From Paraburkholderia sediminicola (lineage in GTDB: Bacteria > Pseudomonadota > Gammaproteobacteria > Burkholderiales > Burkholderiaceae), in the NCBI RefSeq assembly GCF_902859805.1, contig NZ_CADIKC010000005.1, forward strand, positions 186,001 through 250,000: a stretch of 64,000 bases of DNA. Direction: 5' to 3'. A model generated the notes under the pieces. That model had not been told where the DNA came from, did no database searches, and saw nothing but the letters and a program-made list of their open reading frames with translations. A program made the translations under genes and the position numbers. Of this stretch, positions 17,326 through 26,700 are shown piece by piece. How positions within the stretch are numbered: position 1 is the stretch's first letter; each line of letters begins with the position of its first letter.

Positions 17326-17965
17326 GGTTGTCTGCATCGACTTGCTTTGAGTTGATGGGACGCGGTGTCGTATAGCTCGAATGGCGGCTTCCCGGAAAAC
17401 CGAATGTCGCTTGAGGGTCGAGGCAGTGTGAAAACGCAAAAGTACTCGGTTTTCGGGTGTCGCTTCACCCTTCCCGAGTTGCTGCCAAGCCAATACGGCG
17501 CGATCTGACGGGTCGATTTTTGGGAGCGCAGCATTCAGCATGCGTTTTCACACAGCCTCGGTCGACTTTGGCCGGTGAGCTATCAAAGGCTCAGACTAAC
17601 CGTCAATGACAATGCCCGGAACTCCCGGGCGTCTTGACCTTCACTAGCTGCGGGATTTTTTCATTATCTATGTCAGCAGTTTTTCACTTACCTGACACAG
17701 TTTTCACCTTCGGTGTCATTCGACACTCAGCCGCTCGTGCTGCCAGCCGACCGACGCCGATCCGTACCGTGGCAAACTCGCCATATAACCGCTGGTATTA
17801 CGCGCGCCTGTGACAGGGATAAGCGCACCCGGTTGCCGCAAGTCCTAGAATATGGTTCAACAGGTGGATTAGTCTTCTTCTAGCCCTTAAGGATGTTGAT
17901 TCGGAGGCGCACTGTTCGGCTGATATGTGAACCGAGTTGGGCGGCGAGCAACCGGGAGGGAATCA
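17326..17965. other. Gap with an inverted-repeat element
   Basis: 640 bp without a convincing gene. It contains the 142-bp inverted-repeat element at 17419-17560 and an AT-rich stretch around 17640-17700 that may hold the promoter of the antitoxin-like gene. A leftward 97-codon frame crosses the element but does not look like a protein gene in its own right. Confidence 0.5.
17419..17560. mobile_element. MITE-like element with 20-bp inverted repeats
   Basis: CGAGGCAGTGTGAAAACGCA at 17419-17438 is mirrored by TGCGTTTTCACACAGCCTCG at 17541-17560 (19 of 20 positions pair). The 102-bp interior has its own short stem (CTCGG...CCGAG) and no transposase. Size and ends fit a miniature inverted-repeat element or an insertion-sequence remnant. 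No clear target duplication is visible at the outer edges. Confidence 0.5.
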
Positions 17966-18397
17966 ATGGCCACTTTCGCAGCGGCGCACCGAGAGGCAAT
18001 TAACTTTCGCGACGAACTATTGAGAAATCGCTGGCCGGACGACTGCCGTGTCGCCGGATCTGTCGAAGTTTCACCTTCAGCGGATGCTGGGGCACATTTG
18101 GCGCATGCCCGCGCCGCACGCTTGCTCTTGGGGGTTTGGTCTGAGGCTCAGCGCGGGTTCGTCTATCCGGATTTCCAATTTGACCGGTTCGGAAAGCTTC
18201 GTCCTGAGGTCTCTAAATTGCTTATGGTGCTGCCCGGTGACGATGATCGTGGGGGATGGCGTCGAGCATTTTGGTTGTATTCGCCGCACGCGCTGTTAGA
18301 CGGACTGCCACCGGCCGAGGTCTTTGTAAGCGACCCGCACCGGGTACTCAACGTGGCCGTGCGAGAATTTTCACCCGATTGTGATTCGTCATGGTGA
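17966..18397 (+). CDS. Orphan Xre/MbcA/ParS-type antitoxin-like protein
   Basis: 143 residues from the ATG at 17966 (GGGAGG seven bases upstream). The C-terminal two-thirds carry the toxin-binding pattern of Xre/MbcA/ParS antitoxins: LLGVWSEAQRGFVYPDFQFD, then GWRRAFWLYSPHALLDGLPPAEVF and DPHRVLNVAVREF. The N-terminal DNA-binding domain of full-length members is replaced by a short helical stretch. The usual partner is a RES-domain NAD-degrading toxin directly downstream. Here the next gene is a convergent ATPase and no RES motif is present, so this is an orphan or acts in trans. Confidence 0.65.
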   Translation: MATFAAAHREAINFRDELLRNRWPDDCRVAGSVEVSPSADAGAHLAHARAARLLLGVWSEAQRGFVYPDFQFDRFGKLRPEVSKLLMVLPGDDDRGGWRRAFWLYSPHALLDGLPPAEVFVSDPHRVLNVAVREFSPDCDSSW

Positions 18398-18532
18398 GCG
18401 ATATACAACTGATCTCGTGGCTAAATATGGTCGCCCATGACGGAGACCATCGGATGTCGTTCGGACGTCAGACTGATATGAGCTTCGGTGGTAAGTCACA
18501 AAAAAGCTGGAGTGCGATTCGCTCTTACCCCT

Positions 18533-21178
18533 TCATTGAGCTTTGGCAGCGAGGATTGTGGCAGGTGATGAGATGCCCGTTTTTCGCTTCTTGGCCGTAT
18601 CTTTACTTCGCAGCTCGATCGTTGTTCGCCAAGTTTCCAGTGCTTCGATGTCCGCGAGGAGTTCGTCGGGCTCAGGGACAGCCACACCGGCGATCATGGC
18701 TTTGTCGTGAGCATAGTTCGAACACTTAGTCATACCTGCATCGACCTGCGCATAGTCGCTATCTTCGACGGATACCTCCACGAGCCTTTGTGTCTCGACA
18801 CCCTTTCGGAATCGCATGATGACTTTGCGAAGCAAAACTTCTTCGACTGCCCGCTCCCATGCCATCCGGAGCCGAAAGTAAGCGTCCACGGTCAGTCGTC
18901 GATACTCCTGCTCATCACCGATCTTAAAAAGCTTCGCGATGGCTTGATGCTGATTGCGCAAAGCGCCGATACGCGCCGAAGCATTCTTGCCTTCGAACGG
19001 CAATTCAGGATCGGCGATACCAAATCCCTCAGACCGGCGAATCAGGCATTGCGTCATTATCGGCACGCTGGCGCTGTCTGCTTCGTCGGCGAGCACGCCG
19101 AGAAAGTAAATGTCGTGCGTGAAAACGATGACCTGTCGTTTTCCTGATTCGGCGGCAAGTCGCCTCGCAACTAGCTCGCGCCGTCGATGATCGAGAGACG
19201 AAACAGGATCGTCGAAAACGATACCGCTCTTGTTGCCACTGAGCCCAACCTCAGCGAGGAACGAACCGATTGCTACGGCGCGCTGTTCACCTTCACTCAG
19301 AATATCTCCCGGGCTTCTACTCTGTGGCAATTCAAGCTTCAACTTGTGTAGCGCCTTTCCCCTATCGGAACGGCTCTGCAATGACACGCGCAACGTCCCA
19401 ACGCCAAGTTGTTTGAATTCCTGATTCAACGCGTCGGCCAACTCTTTCGAAACGACCCTCTCGGCCAGTTCAGAAGCTTTCAATGAAATGGCGTTTGTCT
19501 TGACGGAGGAAAGGCATCGGGTAAGCTTGGCTTGGTGAATAAGGCGTTCGAGCGCCGTCACAACAGCCCCCTTTACTTGGCTTAACTTGATCCGCACGTC
19601 CAGTTCGTCGAACTTCGTTTGCAACAAGGCGCGCGCTTTTTCATCGGAAACTTTTTCGAGTGTCTCAGCTTCGGCGTTCAACTTATCAGCCAGCGCTTTG
19701 AGACGCGATGCTGGGTTGTCCAATTCAGCATCCGTGCCGGTCCAATCGTGGGACACCACGGCCGCTTTAATCGATTCATGCCGTGTAGCCAACAGCTTCT
19801 CGAACACTCGGGTATCGGTGGCGAGCTGTTTATCGATGGATTCGATCTCGCCATAGGTCACGTCGTCCAGACTCAGGTTCACATTTTGTGCTGCGAAGGG
19901 CTTATATACTGCCCACAACGACGCGCGCCGCGTTTGAGCATTTTTTTCAGCCTCTTGGTTAATGAATGCCTCGAAACGGACAAGGCGCGTAGCCCCATCA
20001 GATAGCGGTTGCTGGCACAAGGGGCACGGCGAGTCGGAACCTAGCTCTGGAAAGGTTTTGTCAGGGTGAGATTCGAACGCAAATTTTCTGGCGGCCTCAA
20101 ACAACTCACGCCACCCTTCGCCTCCAGTGCCAGGCAGAAGCTTTTCTTGTTCATTGAATTGCTTTGCGGCCAGCGCGGCAGCAGCCTGAGCCGTGCGGTA
20201 GTCATCCGCAAGCTTGCGCAGCGAGGTAACAACGGCCTCGTCCACTGACGCTCCTTTCGTGGCCGCGTTATCCGCGATCGTGGCGACGCGGCGCGCCCGC
20301 AAGCGCAGCTGATTTGCTTTTTCCTTCGGATTGTTCTCTTTTAGACCTTTGTCTAGTGCGCCATGTTCGGCCAGTTCACTAGGCGTCAAGATGCCGAGCG
20401 CGTCAATCTGCGCAATCGTCGTCTTTGCGGACAATCCCGCAATCAACTTACCGACAGGCGTCTCCCCTCGGAGATGCGCAAACGCCGTAAGATCGACAGA
20501 CGATTGCGCGTGCTCAGATTCGATCATGGCCTTTAGTTGCTTGCACACCTTCGCAAGGCTCTCGAAGACATCAAGCCCATAGGGGACGTACGAAAAATCG
20601 TCTTCACTATCAAGGTAGGCGCGCGCGCATCGTGAATCGAAAATCGAGAGTGAAGAAAGCTCCGCCGGCGCTGTCGTGCCATTAATCCAATGAAAACTCT
20701 CCAATTTTCCGTCGATCGCAATTTCGAAATCCGCTTCAGCGTTGCCAGTTGCCCCGGTTGCGAGATTGGCGTTCGGAAGAATAGGCTCCGCCTGATCCCT
20801 AGCTCGGCAAGCACGCTTGAGGACGCGAGAGTACCCGGACTTTCCCGATCCATTATCGCCATAGATCACTGTCAGCCCGGTGGCTCCGAATGAGAGTCGA
20901 TGGTTCTCAGCGATCGCATTCACCCGCTGCATGTTCTGAATCGCTCGGAGTTCGACGTGCACGGACGTCTTTATGGGCGCGGGAAGTTGGTCGGCGCTAA
21001 GCTTGTTCGGGGTTCGGCCTTGGGGGTCAGGAATGCCATGTTCTATCTTGAGCAAAGCATAAAGATCGTTAAGATCCTCTGACGTGAGTGTCTGCTTCGC
21101 AAGCAGTCGTGCAACGGCGTCGCTTTGCCATGCAGGCAAGCCTTTAGCCCAAGTCAGCAGTTCCTGTAGCAGCAACAT
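18533..21178 (-). CDS. RloC-like ABC/SMC ATPase with zinc hook and putative anticodon-nuclease C-terminus
   Basis: 881 residues. Walker A GDNGSGKS (107-114), long coiled-coil-prone middle interrupted by a zinc-hook CPLC (385-388), ABC signature LSEGEQR (627-633), Walker B IVFDDPVSS (653-661) and an H-loop FTHD. The C-terminal 120 residues are helical and carry R771-x3-E775 and, later, a conserved-looking NYAHD (H824). This Arg-Glu...His set is the pattern of the PrrC/RloC anticodon nucleases of the HEPN superfamily. Length and hook position also fit RloC. The role would be tRNA cleavage triggered by DNA damage or phage infection; this is inferred. Unlike many rloC genes there is no type I restriction locus next to it. 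Confidence 0.65.
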   Translation of the reverse strand: MLLLQELLTWAKGLPAWQSDAVARLLAKQTLTSEDLNDLYALLKIEHGIPDPQGRTPNKLSADQLPAPIKTSVHVELRAIQNMQRVNAIAENHRLSFGATGLTVIYGDNGSGKSGYSRVLKRACRARDQAEPILPNANLATGATGNAEADFEIAIDGKLESFHWINGTTAPAELSSLSIFDSRCARAYLDSEDDFSYVPYGLDVFESLAKVCKQLKAMIESEHAQSSVDLTAFAHLRGETPVGKLIAGLSAKTTIAQIDALGILTPSELAEHGALDKGLKENNPKEKANQLRLRARRVATIADNAATKGASVDEAVVTSLRKLADDYRTAQAAAALAAKQFNEQEKLLPGTGGEGWRELFEAARKFAFESHPDKTFPELGSDSPCPLCQQPLSDGATRLVRFEAFINQEAEKNAQTRRASLWAVYKPFAAQNVNLSLDDVTYGEIESIDKQLATDTRVFEKLLATRHESIKAAVVSHDWTGTDAELDNPASRLKALADKLNAEAETLEKVSDEKARALLQTKFDELDVRIKLSQVKGAVVTALERLIHQAKLTRCLSSVKTNAISLKASELAERVVSKELADALNQEFKQLGVGTLRVSLQSRSDRGKALHKLKLELPQSRSPGDILSEGEQRAVAIGSFLAEVGLSGNKSGIVFDDPVSSLDHRRRELVARRLAAESGKRQVIVFTHDIYFLGVLADEADSASVPIMTQCLIRRSEGFGIADPELPFEGKNASARIGALRNQHQAIAKLFKIGDEQEYRRLTVDAYFRLRMAWERAVEEVLLRKVIMRFRKGVETQRLVEVSVEDSDYAQVDAGMTKCSNYAHDKAMIAGVAVPEPDELLADIEALETWRTTIELRSKDTAKKRKTGISSPATILAAKAQ

Positions 21179-21339
21179 AACGGTCCCCTTCGGTCATGAC
21201 AGCGCGTCAATCGGTCAGTGCGGTAGAGCGTATTATCAATGCGATCAGAGGGCAATGCGATTCAACGACGCCCTTGCGACAGGAACGCTGAGAATCTGAC
21301 TGGACCTATGCGTTAAGCATAATTTGAGTTGAGGTGGTT

Positions 21340-21927
21340 ATGAAGGATCGCGAGAAGATGGCGATTGCCTGTATTGGTTGGGGGTCTCTGATTTGGGATC
21401 AGCAGGGACTTCCTGTTACAGGGAAGTGGCATAGTGATGGACCGATGCTTCCGGTCGAATTCGCGAGGGAGTCTGAGGCCGGTCATCTCACTCTCGTGAT
21501 TTGCCCGAATGTGAAACGGGTTCAAACATACTGGTGCATGCTTGACGTTGCAGATATGCAATCCGCGAGGGATCGGCTCGGAATCCGGGAATATTCCCAA
21601 GCGAAGGAGAAGTGGATCAGCGATAACATCGGCTTCATCGATCAACACACTGGCGAGAAGTATGGCGCTGAGGGGGAAGCAATTGCCTCTTGGGCCAATC
21701 AACATTCGCTTGATGGAGTTGTATGGACCAACCTGCCGTGCGGGTTCAGGCGCAATCGCAATGTGATGCCATCAGGCACAGACGTCATATCGCATCTGCG
21801 CGAACTTGATGAGGTAGGCCTAGAAAAGGCGGAGAAGTATGTTCGACTAGCGCCTTTGCAGATTGACACTGAATATCGGCGCTTCATCGAGAAAGAATTT
21901 GGTTGGCACCCTAGCTCGGTAATCTAG
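21340..21927 (+). CDS. Conserved protein with GWGSLIWD motif, possible GGCT-like fold
   Basis: 195 residues from the ATG at 21340 (GAGG six bases upstream). The N-terminal IACIGWGSLIWD resembles the Y/W-GS(N/L) nucleotide- or substrate-loop of gamma-glutamylcyclotransferase-like proteins. It is followed by LPVEFARESEAGHLTLVI and, later, VVWTNLPCGFR. No catalytic glutamate can be fixed with confidence. The function is unknown; the fold guess rests on the motif alone. It stands alone between two leftward genes in the accessory region. Confidence 0.55.
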   Translation: MKDREKMAIACIGWGSLIWDQQGLPVTGKWHSDGPMLPVEFARESEAGHLTLVICPNVKRVQTYWCMLDVADMQSARDRLGIREYSQAKEKWISDNIGFIDQHTGEKYGAEGEAIASWANQHSLDGVVWTNLPCGFRRNRNVMPSGTDVISHLRELDEVGLEKAEKYVRLAPLQIDTEYRRFIEKEFGWHPSSVI

Positions 21928-21999
21928 ATGGAGCCAGAGACTTTGGTCGCGCCATGCGCCACCCCCGATTCCAGCGTGCGGCCTACACACAGACGAGAG

Positions 22000-22572
22000 T
22001 CAGAGACTTGGCTCGGTTTTCGGGTCAGCCGCAAGTGCCGAATCTCTGCGCGCCGCTTCCAGTACCCGTCGACCCATTTCGATGCGGTCGGACGCGGCAA
22101 GTGTAGCGATGTCGGGAAATGCGAGTTTGGCGCTTTCGAGTTGTGATTGTGCGACTGGCTCGTCTGTAATCTTCTCGGGGAAGACGGCAATAAACCACGC
22201 TTGAAAGACCTGTGCCTCTATAGGACCACCCTGCCGAAGTCGTATGTAATCCTCCACTGCCAGAAAAAGGATGGCGGCAACATTGGCCTCACGCAGTTCG
22301 ACCGAACTATCAGGGTTCGGGTCTTGTTCAGCATGCTTGAAGAAGTTCCGATACGGCTCATTGATGTAGTACTTAAGCGTGTGTCCGGCTGGTAGATTTT
22401 CGCGCGCCTGCTTGGAGAAGCTTTCCACGCCCGCGCTCGTGCAGAGCACGTCGACAACCTCCCATGCATTCGATGCCAGCGAGTAGACGGAGACGCGATC
22501 GCCTCCGTCGAAGAAAAGTCGAATGGCAGTAATGAGTTGCCTTCGGGCGGCATCGATCTTTGTCACTCGCAT
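22000..22572 (-). CDS. Conserved hypothetical helical protein
   Basis: 190 residues, predicted all-helical. It has a recognisable N-terminal pattern (KIDAARRQLITAIRLFFDGGD..SVYSLASNAWEV) and the motif RNFFKHAEQDP, which recurs in a widespread family of unknown function. The first helices resemble HEPN-like bundles but the RxxxxH nuclease motif is absent. No signal peptide or membrane segment. It is divergent from the gene at 22781 with 208 bp between the starts. Confidence 0.55.
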   Translation of the reverse strand: MRVTKIDAARRQLITAIRLFFDGGDRVSVYSLASNAWEVVDVLCTSAGVESFSKQARENLPAGHTLKYYINEPYRNFFKHAEQDPNPDSSVELREANVAAILFLAVEDYIRLRQGGPIEAQVFQAWFIAVFPEKITDEPVAQSQLESAKLAFPDIATLAASDRIEMGRRVLEAARRDSALAADPKTEPSL

Positions 22573-22780
22573 GTTCGTCTATTCCAGTTCGTGCAGTTTG
22601 AGGGAAAGCTCGGCCATCCCCTGCCAGTAAGTTCCCGAATCATCTTGTGGCGTTCGGGTGGCCGTGCTGGTTCGCGCATCAAGCATCCTCGGCCGATCGC
22701 GAAACGACCAGTCTTGCTAGCGCGCAACGCAGAAAATCAGCTACATTCCACCCTACCGTATTAGCTCGCAACCGCTCGCG

Positions 22781-23587
22781 ATGAATATCAAGGTGTTGGA
22801 CTGGAGGAAACGTCGGAATTGGCTGGCCAGCGTTCGCCACTATGCAGGCCACGTGCTCACCACCGAACTACGGCAGCATCTCTCGCAAGAACGGCCGAAA
22901 TGCTGGTCAGACGACTTTTCGTGGCTTCCTGATTCAGGGTACATTCTGCCCGAGTTTGTAAGTAGCCTGACCCGCTACTACACGCACTTCAAGGGCTTTC
23001 ATGGCTGCCGTCCGCTAACACTGTCAAGCTACTATGAGCGCGGTTTGCTTGGTCAGAACAGCGATCTACTGTGCAACGTATTCCGCGAGCTTTTTTCTGA
23101 CGTGCCGAAGGAGCACGTGGAAAAGATCATCCAACAGTTCGGCGACCGCGGCAACCGGGAGCGTGGTGCAATGTGGCTCGTAGGATGCGATCAATATCTA
23201 GTTTACGAATGCGGGCATTACCTCATCCAAGGTAGTGAGTATCTGATGGCACTCGCGGCACACCTAGGCTCTTCCCCGAGCGGGGAGGACTATCGCTTCC
23301 GACTTCGTGGCCAAGGCGTCCCGACGGTCCTGGAAATCGATTTGCCGATCGGGCTAGTGCCTGCCGAGCAGCACGTTGAAGTAGCGAAGATGATCTTATC
23401 TGAGTGGGGACAACTCGCCGCTCGGCGCCCCTTGCCGTTTGGGAACGAGCCCCCCTGCTATGTCGTGCGCCAAGACATCCCTCCTGAATGCGTCCGCGGT
23501 CATTACCATCCCGAGCGGATCATCGATCCTCATCAAGGGAACCGACCCTACGTCAACCGTCTGCAGACCTGCGACGTCTGCGGCTGA
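22781..23587 (+). CDS. Unknown protein, possible ADP-ribosyltransferase fold
   Basis: 268 residues, no close family recognised. A possible H-Y-E pattern of ADP-ribosyltransferases can be picked out: FHGCRPLTLSSYYERG (H74), GHYLIQGSEYLMALAAHLG (Y147, S152, E153), with strand-like segments between. The C-terminus is rich in His and Cys (HYHPERIIDPH..., ending CDVCG) and might bind metal. If the fold is right it would be a toxin or effector modifying a protein or nucleic acid with NAD. It is divergent from the helical protein at 22000-22572, which could be its partner; both points are inference. Confidence 0.45.
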   Translation: MNIKVLDWRKRRNWLASVRHYAGHVLTTELRQHLSQERPKCWSDDFSWLPDSGYILPEFVSSLTRYYTHFKGFHGCRPLTLSSYYERGLLGQNSDLLCNVFRELFSDVPKEHVEKIIQQFGDRGNRERGAMWLVGCDQYLVYECGHYLIQGSEYLMALAAHLGSSPSGEDYRFRLRGQGVPTVLEIDLPIGLVPAEQHVEVAKMILSEWGQLAARRPLPFGNEPPCYVVRQDIPPECVRGHYHPERIIDPHQGNRPYVNRLQTCDVCG

Positions 23588-23700
23588 TAGTGACCCGAAG
23601 TGGCGCATGAATCACTAGGGCCGCATTGGCCGGTCTTGCGCAGAAAGTCTACAGACCGTGGCGGCGCGAGTTAGGCTGGTGGCTCATGTCCTCTTGCAAC

Positions 23701-26700
23701 TTAGCGCCAGATTTCGGCGAGCCGGAAAGTCAGGGATTGGGCCGCCGGCCAGCCGGCACTGACGAATAGGTTGAGGCATGCCATGAGTTCGTTCAGCCGC
23801 GCATCATCGCTGAACACCTCCCGATAGTCGGCGAGATATTTCTCGACGACGCGAACAATCGCGTCGGCACCCATCGACTCAAACGCATAGCCGAATCTGG
23901 AGGACGTCATGACCGACTTGACGATCAATCGAAATACGCCAGCCGGGTCGGCCTGGATGAAGTGTTCCAGAGCCTGTATCAGATAATAAGCCGTGTGCAC
24001 GACACCGCATTCGGCCAGTCGGTCAAGCACTGGCATAAGTTCACGGTAGAGGCGCCAGCGATGCGCCAATTCCTCTTGAGTGTGATCCGCGTTATTGTCG
24101 CCTCCGCTCGCGAAGTAAATTCTGAGTGCCATGTCGTCAAGGACGCCGCTTAATGCCTGCGCCCGCGATACGACCTCCGATGGCCATTCACGCGATTTGG
24201 CCGCTTCATGCTCGGCGTAGATTTTTTCGATGGCATCAGAGACGGCATCGGCAGTGTCCCGGTAGAACGCGATCGTCTTGGCCCGCTGGCGATCTTGATC
24301 CGAGTCGGTGTCGTCGCCGATGGTCAGTTTGTCGGAGTACCGAGCAACCCAAGCATGCAAGTTTTCGGCGTGCAGTGGCGGGTCAGCAAGTTGCTGTGCG
24401 TAAAATTCGTCGGCTTCGGCATTTGAGAATACGAAGTGGATATCCATGACGTGCGAAGCCGCGGATTGGCAGACTTGCCCGATTCCCGGACCCTGCTGCC
24501 CCTTGTATCGGTCGAGGACGCGCTTTGCGATGCGAATGGCACGCGGAACGTCGAGATACGCGACCTGTGCCAGGGATTGAATGGCGGAATCGATCACCTG
24601 ACGCGTGTACTCGTGCTCCAGCACGTGCTCGATCTCGGCCCATACCCACGCCGGATCGCTGTCTCGAAGCACGTGGAGGTTCTGCACGATCTGGAGGCGA
24701 ACGTCGCAGACTGGATCACGCGCGAGTTCAAGAATGGCAGCCTGGACGTCAGGATCGACCGGATTCTGAGGCCGGGCGAGCGCCATGAGTCCCCCTGCTG
24801 CCCCGTTGCGCGCCGATGGGCCACCCCAGCTCGCGTGGTCGTGGAAGCGGTCTTCGTGCTCTTGGGAGAACGATGGGGACGTCGATCCCTTCGCGAACAA
24901 TAACACTCGCTTCAGGCGGTCCCGAACGTCAGCCTGTTCGATGACTTCATAATGCGTGATTGCCACCCGATGCGCGGCCTCTGCTGCCGTGCCCGTGGCA
25001 TGTTCGTAGAGCTTTGGGTCTATCTGTCCCTGGGAAAGCGCTACGAGACGATCCACCAGCGGATCAATGAGATCTAACCGTCGACGGACTTCATCAAGGC
25101 TCAGGCTGGTGTCCCACGTGTTCGGCAGAGCTTCGACGGGGCGCATGAGTTCCCGGATGGCGATGCTGTGTTCGTCCGTAACATTGACGCCCATTTCCTT
25201 CAGGTAGGCATCCGTGTCGTACGGCCTGCTGCTGAATTCAAGCTGCATGGCCGGACGATTCACGGGTACCTCGGTGTTTGCGGCGAGCTGGTCCTGAAAG
25301 GACTGCATCTCTGGCGTCACGCAGTCGGCGGCGGAGAGACATCCGGCTAGGATTTGCTGACTACGAATGCTTCCTGGTCCAGACAGGTGGAGGATAGCCC
25401 GTTCGATGGGAGCCTTTTGTTCGGTGGTCAGCGTCGAAAAGACGGCTGTGAGGTAGTTGCCAACTTGAAACCGTGTTTCGAGCGACCCTAAGACCGGTTG
25501 GGTGCTCGCCAGGGGTAGAACGGCTGCGCCAAACATAGCAGGGTGTTTCGCCGCCGCTGCCAGCAGGGTGGACCAAAGGACAGCATTCCCCACTTCGTCG
25601 GCTACCGTTTCGACAACCAGTGCGAACAATTCTTGCGAGTCACCGCGGGCCAACAGGCGCTCCAGGAACTCATTGAATTTGTTGAGGAGGGCGGGAGCGT
25701 CTCGATAATGCTGGACACCTCGCCCGTTCCACCCATAGCTTCGATCATGGACATAGCGTGCTGGTCGTTCGCCGATGTAGAACTCCTCTACTTCGTTCGG
25801 ACTCTCGGGGTCGGTCTCATGGCGACGAATGTAACCGTCGAGGCCGCGCGCGACGGCCTTCGTTCCTTCAGCGGGATGCTCGTCGAGCAACCGCGGGGCA
25901 GCTTCTGCAAGCATCCACCATGCCATTTCATAGTCCTGGCGTCGCGTGGATGACATGCCCATGATGGCGCTGCTTGAAATGCTGGTTTTCGCATCGCCTG
26001 ACGGTTCTTCGTATTCAAATATCGAAGCGTACAGGTCGATTACAAAGTCAAGATCGTGAGCCGCGTACGATCGGATGTGGCGGGTGATCCAGTCCAGTTC
26101 CTCATAGCCGAATTGGCGAAGGTGTTCAGGTTCCAGCGCACGCCTCAGAAGCCTGATCGTAGCCTGCGGGTCGGACGCCACGGTGTTGGCGACGCCGTTG
26201 ATCGCGGTGATGACGAACTGCTCGATACGCGGATCGTGATTCCACGCAAAGTCGAGCAAGCGACGCGCGGCTGCGCCGGCATGGATCAACTGTTGGGCGG
26301 TCAGATCACTTGGCTTTTCGGTGCCTGCCTGAACGAGAATTCGAACCGTATTCATGGCAGCGTCGGTTCCGACCTGCGATAGCGTCTCAGCAAGCGCCAT
26401 CCAGGGGCCGGCGTCAGGCCCGATCAACGGAGCGCCTGCCTTGACGCGAGCAAGCAGTGCGCCGGTCAAGTGCTGAAGGATCAGCTCGGCGGCACCTTGC
26501 AGGCTGGAGCCTGGCGTCAGGGCATCAAGAAGCGGCTGCAAATCCGCTAAAGTTTCCACCTGCTCTGCGATCACGATAGGGCCGACGAGCTGACCAACGG
26601 GCGACACCCGGGGCTCCCGCGCGACTGCGAAGGCGAGATTCCAGAAGCGGGGTCGGCCGGATTGCCTTTCGCTCCACACCTCACTGAACGTTAGAGACAG

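Noticed and set aside
18391..18729. 112-codon plus-strand frame as toxin partner of the antitoxin
   Set aside because: Overlaps the 3' end of the ATPase gene, no RES or other toxin motif.
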